Assembly: GCA_017590115.1 (NCBI GenBank)
Contig: JAGGNK010013558.1
Coordinates: 16,098,598 to 16,162,597, forward strand
Reading direction: 5' to 3'
DNA: 64,000 nt
Source: Montifringilla adamsi
Lineage: Eukaryota; Chordata; Aves; Passeriformes; Passeridae
Below, in pieces: positions 48,101-60,484 of this stretch. The translations under genes and the position numbers were made by a program. Each line of letters opens with the position of its first letter. Position 1 is the stretch's first letter. Below the pieces are notes generated by a model. It saw only the letters and a list, made by a program, of their open reading frames with translations, was not told where the DNA came from and ran no database searches.

Positions 48101-51100
48101 GCTTTATTTTGGTATTTTGAAGACAAAAAAATCCCAAAGAAATAGAATATTAAGGTTATTCATAAATCTGTAAATACAGAGATTCCAAACCTTTATGAAA
48201 TCCAGTGCAACTTGTGGTTTCCTCACCTGTTGTACAGCTGCAGGTCCTACCTAATGCAAATTAGAATGAATCTTCTCCAGAAGCAGAGTAATCTCATTTA
48301 ATTATCAGTTTACACCCAGGGTCTGTGGCTGGAGTGACTGGAGTAGCAGAACTGTAGCAATTGAGTACTTTAACCACAGTTACCTCTGCCTGGCTACTTT
48401 TTTGTCTCTTGGGGAATGAAGACTCAATTAAAAAAATGGCATTGGCTTGGGGAAAAAAAGCTGCCAATGGTCTGTACTCTTGGTCAGGCACTTTTGGTGT
48501 TCCTGCTGCCTCCAGGGGAGGAAGCAAGACAGAGAGGTAGATGAAGCAGCAGAACCCCAGTTGTAGTCCACTCTGGTTTGAAATATCTAAAACTGGCTAT
48601 CTAAAATAAACATCTGGCTATAAACTAAAATATCTAACTGTTACTACCAGAGGAATGACTCCAGATAAATATCTTTCTATCTGAGAATTGATTCTTGACC
48701 ATAACATTCGCTACACAGACAGATGTGACTAGTTTGCTGATAAAAACATTGGTTAATGTTAACACCTGAGAGTTTTATGCAGAGTTTTGGTGGTGTAATT
48801 AGGAAAATAATAAAAATATTTCTTCAACATCAGCTGTCTCTGAAACCTAAAACAATAGCTGCCTACAATGCCCTTTATCCATATTAGCAGACTTCCCTGT
48901 TTTTACTGTGTCTGTAATACAATGACCAGCGCTGTGTGTTTTATTTGGACAGTGGCTTTAAATACTCACTTTGGTGTGGTAACACCACATTTCATTAACA
49001 TACCAGGATCGAATTGTTGTCTGTGTTTGTGGAAATGTATCCGGCTCACCCCAGAGGTTTTGAGAATTTGGCCACTCCCCTTTAGTCATTATAGAAAGAG
49101 ACCTGCCAAGATGAGAAATTACACCAGGAGGGTTGAATATTAGGATTAATTGTCTTGAACCAGTGCAGTGGAGCAGGTAGGCAAGTCAAATCGAGGTGGG
49201 GATAATGAGGGCCAATAGGCAGCCTGTATTGTCTTCTTTCATAAAGAAAAGTATTTAAAAGAAACTATTTCCCATCTTTCAGCACAACTAAAATTGGAAT
49301 TTAAAGCTTATGCATTTCCAGCAATGGGAAAATTACAGTGTTCAATAAAGGGAGGATTTCTTTTTAAATGGGAGAAACCAGGTTGAACAAAGATCATTTG
49401 TGGGCCATTAGCTCTTTCTTCGAGGGTAGCTTAGCACCAGCTTTCCTCTGAAGCTGATAGGATTGGTCTAACCTTTTAGACCTTTGATATTGATCTTTAG
49501 CCTTTTCAATTGGACATTTTTACTGTGCTTAAACTGTATCTCCTGGTTGCTTCAAACACTTAATTGTGCTGAAAAGTAGTAATTCATTTAAAGGGAGAGG
49601 CAAAGTGGGCTAAAGAGGGGAAGGTAATATTAACTGGAACATGACAATGACAATCAGTTAATAAAGAGAAACGCTTTGGATCCTTCCAAAGACTGAAGAT
49701 TTTTGTTTAAAAGTGAATTGGAATTATGAAGGTGTAATGTTCATCTACTTATTATCCTTTACTGCCTTCTGCCATTGCCAATGACTCACTAGACAGTGCT
49801 GCAGAGTTTCAGTATCTCTGAAATGGGAAAGGCCCCAAACCTTTCCCTTTCTCTAGCAGCTCTACCGTGCCCCCATTTCAAAAGATTCCCATTGCTATCT
49901 AAAACTTAGAGAGACCTTCAAACAGTCCTTTGTTTTGGCTTTAATCCTTTAACCAGCTGTTTGTTCAGTTGTCTCTCCAATGTGGTGCCAGCAGACTGTT
50001 TTGTGTTTCCTTGGCGAGTTTATGTTTCATCACAGAAATCTCACAGGCCTTTGAAAACAGAGGACACCTATTCTTGAGAGATACTGGCTCAAAGTAGTGA
50101 ACAATCAGTTCAGATTAACTTTTCAGGAAATTTCCACCTTTCAGAGCTGAGTTCTTGAGAGGTGTTTCCCAGATTGGTGAAATCAAAGTACTAAAAGGAA
50201 ATTCTATGGCCTTGGCATGCTGTCTTTTCTCTCTTCAAGGAAATCAGTTGTGACAATAACAGGATTTGAGCCTAAGGAGCAATGTTGAATCCAGATTTGA
50301 CCCACAGTCTGGATAAATAATCTTCCACTCTATGGAGTTGCTAATAAGGATGAGGATATGTATTTTGCATGCAAAAATTTAGTCAGTAAATTCCAAAAAA
50401 GATTATTGACCAGTACCTTGTATAGATTCCAAGATGCTTTGGAAGGCATTTTAGCTCCTGTTTTCCATGTGCACAAACATACTTACATAAGAAGTCCGAT
50501 GAACTTCAGCAATCTCTGTATTTCCTGACCCTATCAACCAAAATACTTTGGTAAATGCATTTGGCTCAGTATTGTGGGTAACTTCCATGATCTAAATCTG
50601 CTATCCATGATGACAGAAAGCATTATTTTTTCCTTCTTTTTTCAAGATTTATAGATTGTATCCACAAAGCACCATTGTATTACTGTACTTGAATTCTACC
50701 ATCCAAAATGAAATTTTTATATACCATCTATCAATGTGAGCTGAGTGCAATGAATAGAAAAGGCAGCTCTCTATCTTATCAATGATGAAAGAGTACTTCA
50801 CTTCCCAGAAGAAATAAAGTGGGAGACTATGTACCTATTTCTCCTGGAAACCACTCCAGGATTTCACAAAGGATGTATATCAACATATTCACCTTGGATC
50901 CACCAAATACCCTTCAGCTCTGGAACTGCTAATTTTCCTGATCAAGCTCCATTTAATGTACCTGCATTTTGATGTCCCAGCTCTTAGTGATGTTCAGAAC
51001 AGATTTGTACACACTTGAGTGAAGGAAGAGTTGAACCCACTTGGAAATTCTGGCTATTGTTAAGATTGTTTTGCTTACATTTAATTTGAGGTGTTTCACT

Positions 51101-51201
51101 TTACAAGAATAATGAAGTACTACGTTCTGAAGTCAGAAATCTTCTTACCAAGGCCCTGTAAATCTTAGTTATTTTCCTAAATTTGAAAACAGTTCTTATT
51201 T
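45191..51201. other. Intergenic or intronic DNA, no gene seen
   Basis: Six kilobases of AT-rich DNA with no recognised interspersed repeat. All frames are 91 codons or fewer. A14 occurs at 46781-46794, next to a further A-rich shoulder. 47280-47540 and 48860-49150 carry small frames that match nothing. Confidence 0.6.
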
Positions 51202-51237
51202 CTTAAATGTAATGGTCTTGTGTCCATTACATTTAAG
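51202..51237. repeat. Perfect 14-bp-stem hairpin, 8-base loop
   Basis: CTTAAATGTAATGG (51202-51215) and CCATTACATTTAAG (51224-51237) are exact reverse complements separated by TCTTGTGT. Pairing stops right outside the arms, so the stem is too short for a typical miRNA precursor. A perfect pair of this length so close together is rare by chance in 64 kb. Possible origins are a template-switch mutation, a decayed short inverted-repeat transposon or a structured RNA. Confidence 0.8.
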
Positions 51238-51548
51238 TACATTTCCCGTGGCTCTATGTGGACTGTAAAAACTGAGTGATGCAATAGCTGTCTTCACAAA
51301 AAATAAATTAGAACTGCCCATGGAAAAAAAAAAAAAATCTGTAAACATGCAACTGTTCCCAATACCAAGCATAATTAATAGCAACTGTAATGTAGTGTAA
51401 TGGTGTAAGTCAGAAATAATGCTACCACCATTAAATACACATATGTTAACAAGATCACAAGGAATGAAAAAACATTCACATTTCAGACATCCATTAGTCT
51501 CTCAGCTTTGCTGTCTACAAAGGGCCTGTACCAATGATCTTATGTTAA
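51238..51548. other. Short stretch between hairpin and open segment
   Basis: Includes A13 at 51324-51336 and a weak pyrimidine patch (CTCTCAGCTTTGCTGTCT) at about 51497-51514. Nothing else was recognised. Confidence 0.5.
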
Positions 51549-51768
51549 TACAGTGTGCACTGCTTGGGAGGCAGCACCAGGGAATGCAAAATAGAGCAGG
51601 AATTGCTGCAAAGACTGGATCAAATTTTTGCACTACATAAATTCACTGCAAAGATCCTCAATACATTAGGATGTAATTTGTCTAAAGCTTTGGAATTAGT
51701 GCATATTGTGAGGCAGCTTTATGTCAGAGAGACGGTGGCTTTGTTTTTCCAGGAATTACTGGAGAAAA
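51549..51768 (+). other. Possible coding exon or gene relic, unrecognised
   Basis: The frame read from 51549 is open to a TAG at 51804-51806. It has an unusually protein-like, amphipathic helical appearance, with spaced Leu, Ile and charged residues, for example QELLQRLDQIFALHKF and VRQLYVRETVALFFQELLE. A plausible splice donor, AAAA then GTAAGG, begins near 51769, and a weak acceptor ends in ATACAG at 51553. The first Met in the open frame would need a GTG start, so it is not a complete gene. I do not recognise the family. It may be an internal exon of a gene spanning this region, a retro-relic, or a chance frame. Codon use is unremarkable. Confidence 0.18.
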
Positions 51769-51806
51769 ATGAAAAAGTAAGGGACTGGCTTACATATTTT
51801 CTGTAG

Positions 51807-54044
51807 TGTTGGGTAATGCTGTTTATCCATAGTTCCCAGGACAACTGAGCGTAGCACATGCACAATTCAGTGCACACAAAGCTCTTTAATATCAGTGGAA
51901 AAGCATCAAGGTGAGGATTCTTTCCTCTGGTGTCTCACAGGTGGGACTGTGGAATATCTCCTGTGTAAAAAAGGGTAATTTTATCGTGCTTAGAGAGGTG
52001 TGGGCTATTTACTCCACAGAATGTCCTTCCTGCAGCTGCCCCAGGGACACTGACCACAGGGTACTGCCCAGACATAGCTCAGTGTCAGCCCTGTGCTTTA
52101 GGTTTTCCTTTCATGAGTCAAGGGTTAAAAAAAGGGATAAAAATGGGGCATTCCAAAATGACCGATTTTTGAGAATTAGGAAGGGCAAGCTCTTTTTACC
52201 AGATCAAACTGAAGAAACTTTGAGCAGATGTTTAGCATTCTAGGAAATACAACTATATTTGTATTAAATGTGTGGTATGGGTAATTGTCCATCTTACTTT
52301 CAATTCTGAAAAAAGGTATTTCATCATAATTCTATCTAAACTGCAGAGGGTGGCAACTACAACTTGGTTGAAGTATTTTCAAAAACATCCCTCGGTGTAA
52401 TGGTTTTTAAATATCCTGTGAAATTTCCTTTTTATTTTTGTGACTTACCTCATAGAGTAGTACATCATGAGTGACATTTGGTGGGGATCATTGACTGTCT
52501 AAGAGAGGGGGGCAGTTCCTCTGCATACGGATTTGGTATTTAAACTTGGATTTAAGAAAGTTGGATTATTTTATTTCAAGTTCACACAACTTCTTTTCTC
52601 CTCAACACTTACGTGCTGTGACAGAAACACCGCCTGCCTTTGAGTGGGTACGGTCCCCTGTGGTTTATCTTTATTCAACAGTTTATAGAAAGTAACTTTT
52701 TAGCTTTAGGAGACCTTCAAAGTTTCTTCTCTAGGCATTGGGGTCTCTGAAGCATCTAAGTCTGCAAGAGGAGATATTTCAGCCATCTAAGATATGCCCT
52801 AGGTTTATACGTAACTTAAAAAAAAAAAAAAGAAGAAAAACTATAAAAGATTAGTCATAAAATGGTCTAATTGGCCAGAAATCTCTCTGGTGGCAGTGTG
52901 TTTTATTAACTGGAAGAGACATCACAGACAGTACTCTGAGATAAATCTGACCTGACTTCTGCTAATGTTTTCTAAGAATGGAATAGCAGACTGTGAGGAA
53001 ATAATTTTGTTGGATTTTTCTTCAGAGAAAGTGAAGGTTGATTTTTTTTTTTTTTCTTTGCTTCTCCCCTCACCTCCCTCCCTCAAATCTTTTGTGAATT
53101 AATTTTCTACTTCCTGTGATCAGGGTTTTTCTCATACCTCATTCATTCCAAACATTGCATTGAAAAATGTCAAAGATTAGGACAAAGGACGAAAGAACTG
53201 TGCACCTCCCATCTGGGCAGCATAAGTAATGACAGGGTCAAGATTGAAGTCCATGAATCCCTCCATTACCTCACTCTCCCACTTTCTATTTCATTTTTAA
53301 GGATGCCCTGAAATGTGAATACTTCTTTTAATGCCTTATGAGAGTTACTGTGAGAAAGGTGATCAAAAGGACTCTGCTGGCTTGGGTGCCCTTTATCTCC
53401 GAGGAAGGTGATGCACAGCATCTGGAGATGATGGAACGCATGATTAACATTACCACAGAGAATGATTAATATCTTCTTAAAGCACCTACTTCCAGATTAT
53501 CCATCATTTCATTAGAGTGAAAAAAAAAGTTCTTTTGAAAGGGGGCTGTGCCCCTGAACCATGAATAACTAACCCACCTCTTGACATGTTTACTAATTGA
53601 GTAGCAGAGTATGCTTAATATTATGTTGAACAAATAGTGGTGCCCCCTCTTTATGCAGAAACAAAAAGGTAGGAACAGAACAAAGTGAATTTGAGACAGT
53701 GGTTTAATAAAGCAGTTAAATGACTTTCATTTCATTGAAAGTGTCTCTAAATACATTAACCAGCTTTATTTTACTTGCCTTTCTTCTTTCTTAAAACACT
53801 CTGTGTATGTCAGCCTAGACTTTTTTTTTTTTTAATGAGCAATACAGTTCTCTGGATTACGTCATGTTTCAAAAAATATATCCTTCTCTAAATTCCCTTG
53901 GAAAGCAGTGTTGTTCCTGTAGGATTGGAAGTGGGTCCTTGGGGGTATGTGACCTCTTACATCAACTTTCCATGTTACAGTCAGGGACCAGCCCTGCAAA
54001 CCACGAGGGAAAGGCTTTGTGGGGCAGGTTACACTGAGTTTACC
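51807..54044. other. Intergenic or intronic DNA, no gene seen
   Basis: The 110-codon frame at 51911-52243 follows the open segment above but is in a different context and unrecognised. T- and A-runs occur at about 52817-52830, 53041-53055 and 53821-53833. 53380-53500 has somewhat mixed composition. Confidence 0.55.
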
Positions 54045-54110
54045 AAGGGTCTGTAGCTGGTGATTGTTGAAGAGCACAGCAGAAAGGGTCTGTAGCTGGT
54101 GATTCTTGAA
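54045..54110 (+). repeat. Two-copy duplication, period about 39 bp
   Basis: GGGTCTGTAGCTGGTGATT occurs twice, starting at about 54047 and 54086. It is followed by GTTGAA in the first copy and CTTGAA in the second. The 13 bases between copies are not duplicated. It is a short recent segmental slip. Confidence 0.85.
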
Positions 54111-55384
54111 TCTCAGCCTCTCTCTGAGCAGGCTGCTGGCAATTTGTAAAACAAAAAACCACTCTTTCTGCCCACCATCCTCCTTTTTGCAAGCGCCTGC
54201 ATTCTTTTTGTTTTTGTTAATGGCACTGAACAGCTCTAAAGTTCAGATCAATACAGTGCTACCTTAGTGCCTTGCTCACATATATAATATCTTCTTATAT
54301 TAATCCTGTTTCCAGGGAAGTGTGACAGGCAGTGATGATGCAGAATACTAAACTGGTGATTATTAATCACTGTCTTTCAGATCAATAATCCACTGGAACT
54401 TTTCCTTCCCCCCATCCTATTTTTTTGTCATTTGAAGTTAAACAGAAGTACTTATGTGTATCCTGCTCCGTGTGGTGTTTGTGTGCTTAATAACACGTGT
54501 GTCCTTCCGTTCAGCAGCAGCCTGGTCCCTGCAGCTTCTGCAGCACCTCCTTGCTGATGGGAGCCTGATTGCCCGAGGCATTCATCCCCACCCAAGGCTT
54601 TCAGGGGTGACCCTGAGACGTTCATTGTGGATGCAAGACAGTGGATAATATGGCATTGCTGGTAATATATTGCTTGCTTGGTATTGTTGCCTGCAGACCA
54701 ACAAAGGCAGGGATCACTGCCCTAAGAAATAAAGCCATCCGTAGCCCTGTGCCTTTGTTTGATTTCAGGAGCATTAGTTACCATTCTAGTGTGTTCAGAT
54801 TCTAATGCTGGGAATTTGAGCTCTGGACAGTCTCCCCTGAGTGCTGTGACAAGAGAAGCATGAAAGGATGTTTTTCTGAGAATTTTAGAGGATTCCTTGA
54901 AAACGATACAGTGTGAAAACCCCACTTGACACACTCGTGGCTTTCTCAGGAAATTACAGTTGGCTTCAGGGGGGAAAAAAAAAAAAAAAGCGACGCTTTC
55001 TTAGTTTATTTTTTTTTATGTTTCTCAGTTTTCCACCTGCTTTTTCTGTGACGTACAGGCTTTGCAGGGGGGCAGGTTAGGAGAGAAGAATGGCTCCTTG
55101 AAAGCCACCTCTGGCATGACTATTACAAGAGACAATGAACTCGAACATGCTTCTCTCCCTTTTTTCCTCCAAAGATCATGAACTCGAAACTCAGTTGTGC
55201 ATGCATGAAAGTTCTATAAACATTACTTAAACAGCAGCCAAAAGACCTTTGCCAGCTCTGGCCTACTTCTCCCCTTGTAGGGGCTCAGCACTCCCACTCA
55301 GTTGACTACTTGTCCTACTCTTTGCCCTCTCTGCTCTGCTGCAATCGTCCTGGAATTTTCCTCTATGCAACTGCTGTCCAAACC
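54111..55384. other. Intergenic or intronic DNA, no gene seen
   Basis: A15 lies at 54975-54989, preceded by GGGG. Frames are 70 codons or fewer. No repeat was recognised. Confidence 0.6.
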
Positions 55385-55720
55385 AGCTGCACCCACTACA
55401 TCTTCAGCAGTGGACCGAGGAGGGTATTAATCATATTTTTGAGGAGGACACTCTGCTATTTATCTCCCTGACACCTCCAGCGTTTGGGAGCCCACTGCAG
55501 CACACAGCCCATTGACTAGTAATATTACACATTACCGTGCTCCATTGCCTCTCCCTGCCCTCTTCATTGAGTGGCTGTTCAACAGTGGAGTTGTGTTTGT
55601 TCAATCAGACATAATTTATACCTTTTTTGTTCCTTCTGGAGAGCTCTTGCTAATTTTAAGTCTAAGCACTGCGTTTTCCATGTAATTCCAGCTCCGACGT
55701 CACCGAGCTGAAGATGGTCA
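55385..55720. other. Candidate conserved non-coding element
   Basis: Even composition, with GGACCGAGGAGGGTATTAAT, AGTAATATTACACATTACCG, TTGTTCAATCAGACATAATT and a CRE-like word, CCGACGTCACCGAG (about 55694). It has no credible frame and no repeat similarity. TAAT-core words and the preserved CpGs at the CRE suggest a regulatory element. This is inference. Confidence 0.25.
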
Positions 55721-56733
55721 GAGAGATCTGATTTCAGACTTGTTCAAACTTGTTGGTTTTAAATCACCGAAGGGATGATTTAAAAAGCAAAGTGTCAAGG
55801 GAGATCATCTCATACTTCCTTTAAAGATCCAGGTTTTATTGCATGTCTAGGAATATGTATGTGTCCTATCTCCAAGGGGAATACCTGCAACAGCACATGG
55901 TACTGCCATCCCCTGGCTATTGTCCAACAAGCAAAATCTGTGACGGAAAAGAGATTAATAATTCAGTTAATTTATGGCAAGTGGGGTTTTTTTTTGGTTT
56001 TCATTTTTTAAAAGAAATTGATAGGAAGAGGAGTGTGTAAGGAAAGAAAGCTATTGTACAGCTAAATGCCTAATCATTCATCCTGGAGTTTGTTTGTTCC
56101 CCTTTCAGATTCATCACACTGTACAATGTGAGCAGCTAGCTTAAGATCTGCCTAATTTTACACTGTTGAGACAATGTAAAGAGACGAAACGTGTTGTGCT
56201 CTGAGATGTTTGGGGAAATGGATTACTTATTACAGAATGTGGGGATTATTTCATATAGGAACATTAAAATAACCACAAAATTGAAAAGAAATTAAAAACC
56301 CACCATGTTTTTAGCTTTTGTTCTCTGGATGGAATTTCCGAGGGATGTAAACTGATGAAATTTCTGGAGGAGTTAAACCAATTTAGCTGAGTTAAGGGTT
56401 TAGCCTGTGAGGTCCCAGTAAATGGCCCATGGGATGAACAGATCCCTCTGGTGCCAATCACTGTGGTGTATAATAATACTCTGTATTTCATTCTAGCTTC
56501 TGTTCTCTCCACTCCAGTGGAACTGTTCTTGCCAAGGTCTCTAGTAAGCTCTTCAGGGCCAAATCTCAGGGCCATTATTCCGTTCATATGTTCTTTGACA
56601 TTTTGGCTACATCTGACAGACCTCATTATACTCTCTGTCTTGAAATTTTGGTTAAAAAAACTCTGTCCTGGAACCTGTTTATCTTGTTCACTTTCTGTTT
56701 GCTCTCCTACAGTGACTTTCTTGGGCCATCATT

Positions 56734-56735
<2 letters not shown>
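55721..56735. other. Intergenic or intronic DNA, no gene seen
   Basis: Frames at 56264-56626 (minus, 120 codons) and 56451-56936 (plus, 161 codons) overlap each other. The plus one runs through the T35 tract and is hydrophobic only because of it. No repeat was recognised. Confidence 0.55.

Positions 56736-56770
<35 letters not shown>
56736..56770 (+). repeat. Poly(T) tract, 35 T
   Basis: An uninterrupted run of 35 T, second only to the A37 tract at 32750. No reverse-oriented retroposed element was recognised beyond it. The length is likely unstable and error-prone. Confidence 0.9.
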
Positions 56771-56773
<3 letters not shown>

Positions 56774-58100
56774 TCTTCAAGCAGTGTCCTCTGAACTCAT
56801 CTTCATCCACATCCAAATAATTTCCATTGTAATAATAATTTTGGCTGTTGTCCCCCCTGCTTCTTTCCTAATGGAGATACTGCTGCACTGGCTTGCCTTA
56901 GAGCAGCCAAGCCTAGACATATGCTCATCTCTTTGACATCTCATCCCAGATGCTTTGTCACCAGGAAAAATTAATGTGGGTAAAATATTTTATTACCATC
57001 CTAATCTCTTATTCAAATGTGCAGCCTGAGCACTGCGTGAACTGCACCTTCCTTGTGCTTTCTTGCTACATCTAGAACTTGCCTCTTCTCCTGTCACAGC
57101 AGCTCTCAAGTTCTGGAAATACCCACTTTTTTTTCCTTGTGTGTAAATTGAAGCTGAGCTGCAGCCCCTCCTCAGGTGCAGTTTGTGGAAGAATCCAGGT
57201 CAGTGGATGAGGTGGGCATGGAGCAGGCCCATGTGGTTGGCATGCAGCCCTGTGGGAGATATGGCATATATGCAATTAAGACAGAATGCTCTGGGAATTG
57301 TGCTGCTACCCTCTAACAAACCTCCACCGAGCATATGCAGATGGTGATTTGCAGAGGATTATAATTTGGCCACGTTTTGTTGAATATTCATGAGGACAGT
57401 GAACGATACCTCTGTCCCTGCATTGGCCTCTACCACATTTTGAGACAGTCCCCCAATGCACATTAGTGGAACTTCACTAAAAAAATTCTAAACCTTTCAG
57501 AACCAACTGGTGTGATTGTTCTTAGAAATGGCTGAACTGTTTGGTAGGAGCTTCTCTAGTTTTTTTTCAGCATGAAACAATAATAAACCCAACAGCTCAA
57601 ACAGACACTGGAAAGTTGTAGACCACTGCAAACTGGATATCCTGTCACTCTTACATCTCTTTTTGGTATTTCTGCTACAAATTAATTTGTAAATTTGAAA
57701 GTGAGGCAGAAGTGATGATGAGTTTCTTCCTCCTCACATGAAATCTCATATTTTTATTTCATCTCATGGTGTACAGCTGAGCATAATTAGCCAGAAAATT
57801 AAGGTTCAAGGGAACATGTTTGTTGTAAGAAGGACAAAGAAATGAGTTTTGCATTGTGTTTTCTGGTCAGCTGTAGGCTTGGAGTCGGATTCCTCTCCAG
57901 CTCACTGGAAGCTTTTTATTAACTTTCAAGGCAGAAAAATTCATCTTTCTGCACCTCTGTACCCTTGATGAGGTTCATTCTGACTTCACAGGCCTGGTAT
58001 CAGCCTCTCTTGATTAGTGTTCACAAAGCCCACAGAGATGATTTCATAAGACTGCAAACCTTTTTAATACCCAACTTCAAAGCTGGCCTCACTTTGAGAC
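56771..58100. other. Intergenic or intronic DNA, no gene seen
   Basis: Plain DNA with frames of 67 codons or fewer. No repeat family was recognised until the CR1 tail at 58101. Confidence 0.6.
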
Positions 58101-58165
58101 AGAGGTAGGACGAGGTGACCCTCCAGCATCCCCTGCAACCTAAATTAGTCTGTAATTGTGTGATC
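58101..58165 (+). mobile_element. Decayed CR1 LINE 3' tail
   Basis: AGGACGAGGTGACCCTCCAG, CATCCCCTGCAACCTAAATT and the terminal CTGTAATTGTGTGAT follow the order of a sense-strand CR1 3' end (gactagatgacc, then tcccttccaacc, then the ATTCTRTG-type end repeat), with many substitutions. It is much older than the copy at 38501 and on the opposite strand. The 5' limit is unclear. Confidence 0.55.
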
Positions 58166-58267
58166 AGTGTTCTGAGTGGAAGAAACTCTGATGGAAACTC
58201 CTGAAGGTTAAGGACAGGTATGATCCTGGTCTATCACACAGCAAAATAAGCTAAGTTCATCTAAACT

Positions 58268-58375
58268 GTTTGGGGTCACACAGTTACCCTTCTCAGTGAG
58301 GGGCAGAAGTGATTTATAGTCTAAACTCAGTCACTGAGGATCCTCTGATCCTACCTCAGACCTTGCCAGCAGGCC
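58268..58375 (-). mobile_element. MIR-like CORE-SINE relic
   Basis: On the plus strand, TTTGGGGTCACACAGTTACC, then GAGGGGCAGAAGTGATTTAT, then CTAAACTCAGTCACTGAGGA follows the reverse-complement layout of MIR elements (GGTCACACAGCTAGTAAGTG, then GGCAGAG...GATT, then AACTCAGG...). The element would lie on the minus strand. It is heavily decayed and has no tail. It sits about 100 bp from the CR1 relic. Confidence 0.45.
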
Positions 58376-60484
58376 AGCCCAAATAACACATTGTTATTTG
58401 GAATACAGTCACCACAATCTTCCCCTAAAGAAGAAAATGAGCAGAGTTATCATCGTTCCCAGGTGTGCCATGTATGAGTTCTTACTGGTTTTGTACAGAA
58501 ACAACAAGAAGAAGCAACTGTTACAGTTATTTTAGAATAAAGAGTTTCATAATACTTGATGACATAAAAGGGCAGTCCAGTTGGAAACTTTTTACTATAT
58601 TTATCCTCTGATTAAAAAAAAAAGAAGGGAAAAAATCATCCCCCATACCAAAACTTGAAAACAAATCTGAAGGCAAGGAAAGCTTTATCATAGCTAAACG
58701 TATCACAGCTGGATGCTGTGAAAGGTTTGCAGCTGGGCTGGGTGGAGTTAGCAGTGCAAAACAGGAGATCTTGTTTCAGAAGCAGAGGACAAGACAAGGA
58801 GCCTCTCTGGATTCAGATGAAGAGTAAATCTCTTGACCTCTAGGCCTGTGCTAGCCTGTGTGAAATTCAGATCTCAGGACTAAGTAAGAGCTGATTGAGC
58901 AGAAGATGAGGCTTGTCTATTACATCCTCACTTTTTAATTAGATCTTCTGGCTGCATGTCCTTTGATCCTGAGCTGTACGTGACAATAAACATATTGACA
59001 GTGGGGATTACATCAGGTCACTGTCTTTTCCAGCTGAATGAGGGTGGGTTGTTGGTTTTTGGTTTTTTTTCCTTTGTAGGAATTTTTCCTATGCAAAAAA
59101 AAGTTATTCTGGCAGGATCTGAAGAGGTTTTAAATGCAGATAGTTAAGCTGAATAAAAGCCTGTATGGGTAATGTTGCTTTGGCATAATGGCAACTTCCT
59201 CAAAGTTCATTAAATCCATTTCTAATTAACATTAACTAATTCAAATTAAGCTATTACACTGCAGTAAACATGTCCACATAGCTATGTGAACCAGCCTAAC
59301 TCTTGCTTTAAATTCCCACTTCAAATTGTGTGGATACAGCTTCCTAGCCAGCTGAGCTGAGTACCAGGCTAGAGAGTGTGACAGATGACAGCATCCATGA
59401 ACAATATCAGTGTGCTGCCATCTTTAATTTTCTCCTTTCTCTTTGTGTCTAAATAAGACAGCAACAGGAAAACCTGTTTATGTAGTTGTTTGCTGACGTG
59501 TTGGTTTGCCAGATTCAGCAGTTTTTAAGCATTCTTCTCTTCGTGGAGCATTTTGATATGTATCCCCTGTCTTGAAAACATTCACTGCCTCCCCTTGGTG
59601 CTTCCTGTCCTGTAAAAGAACAGGATCATCTGTCCTGGTGAGCTCTGAGAATGGTCCTGTACGTGTATTTTCTTGTGCTGCCTGCCACCTTCCAAAATCA
59701 TTCAGGGGGTGTGTAGGAGTGGAACAATACATGGTCCATCCCTATTCCAGCCCTCCAGGGAGGGTGGGAAAGATCAGGAATGTTTCTGTTTTATCATCCT
59801 CTACTTAATGTCACCCTGCGAAAGGATGCCCTGATGAAGCTCAGAGAGAATGTGGGCTAAATCAGCTTGCAGTCAAAGGATTTATAGCTGAATAATTAAT
59901 CCCAGACTAACTTCAGGGCACTTCCCTAGATGTGAACAAAAGCTTGTGGCTAGAACTATAAATTGAACCCACCCACCTGACACGCTGCCAGCAAATCTGC
60001 CAAAGCCCCTTCCTGTGGAGAGAAACCTTCTCCTGCAGGTCTTGTAAATGAATTAATTATGTGTCTGTTGAAACAGAGTAAAGGTTCATCAGCAGTGCTA
60101 ATATTTGGAATAACAAAGTTGTTAAGTTTGCTGCAATCCAATGTTACCTACTGCTGTTGGAGCTCACAGCTGTCTGCTAACACTCTTGTTTGCTGAGTTC
60201 CACACACAGAAGGACTTGGGTGTGTCTTGGGGATGTGGTGAGGTGTGGTTTTTAATAGTTGTTATGTTAATAAACATTTGGACTGAAGGAATTCATCAGT
60301 AGTTTCTGAAAATAACAGCCTTGCTACCAGCGGGTAACCAGAAATGCAGAGACGAGCTGTTTGGGTTGCTTTATTTTCCTTAAAAAAGAAAAATCCCACA
60401 AGGCTGTTGAACAATTACAGCTTAATTTACAAAAAAACCCTTAAATGTATATTGTCTTGTGAGCCATTTAGTCCTATTGTCTTC
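58376..60484. other. Intergenic or intronic DNA, no gene seen
   Basis: Frames are 84 codons or fewer and unrecognised. 59570-59770 is slightly GC-richer. Nothing else was noticed. Confidence 0.6.

Noticed and set aside
51202..51237. miRNA precursor
   Set aside because: The stem is only 14 bp, with no extension beyond the arms; miRNA precursors need about 30 bp of imperfect pairing.
56451..56936. 161-codon frame with an apparent hydrophobic segment
   Set aside because: The hydrophobic run is translation of the T35 homopolymer, not a membrane helix.
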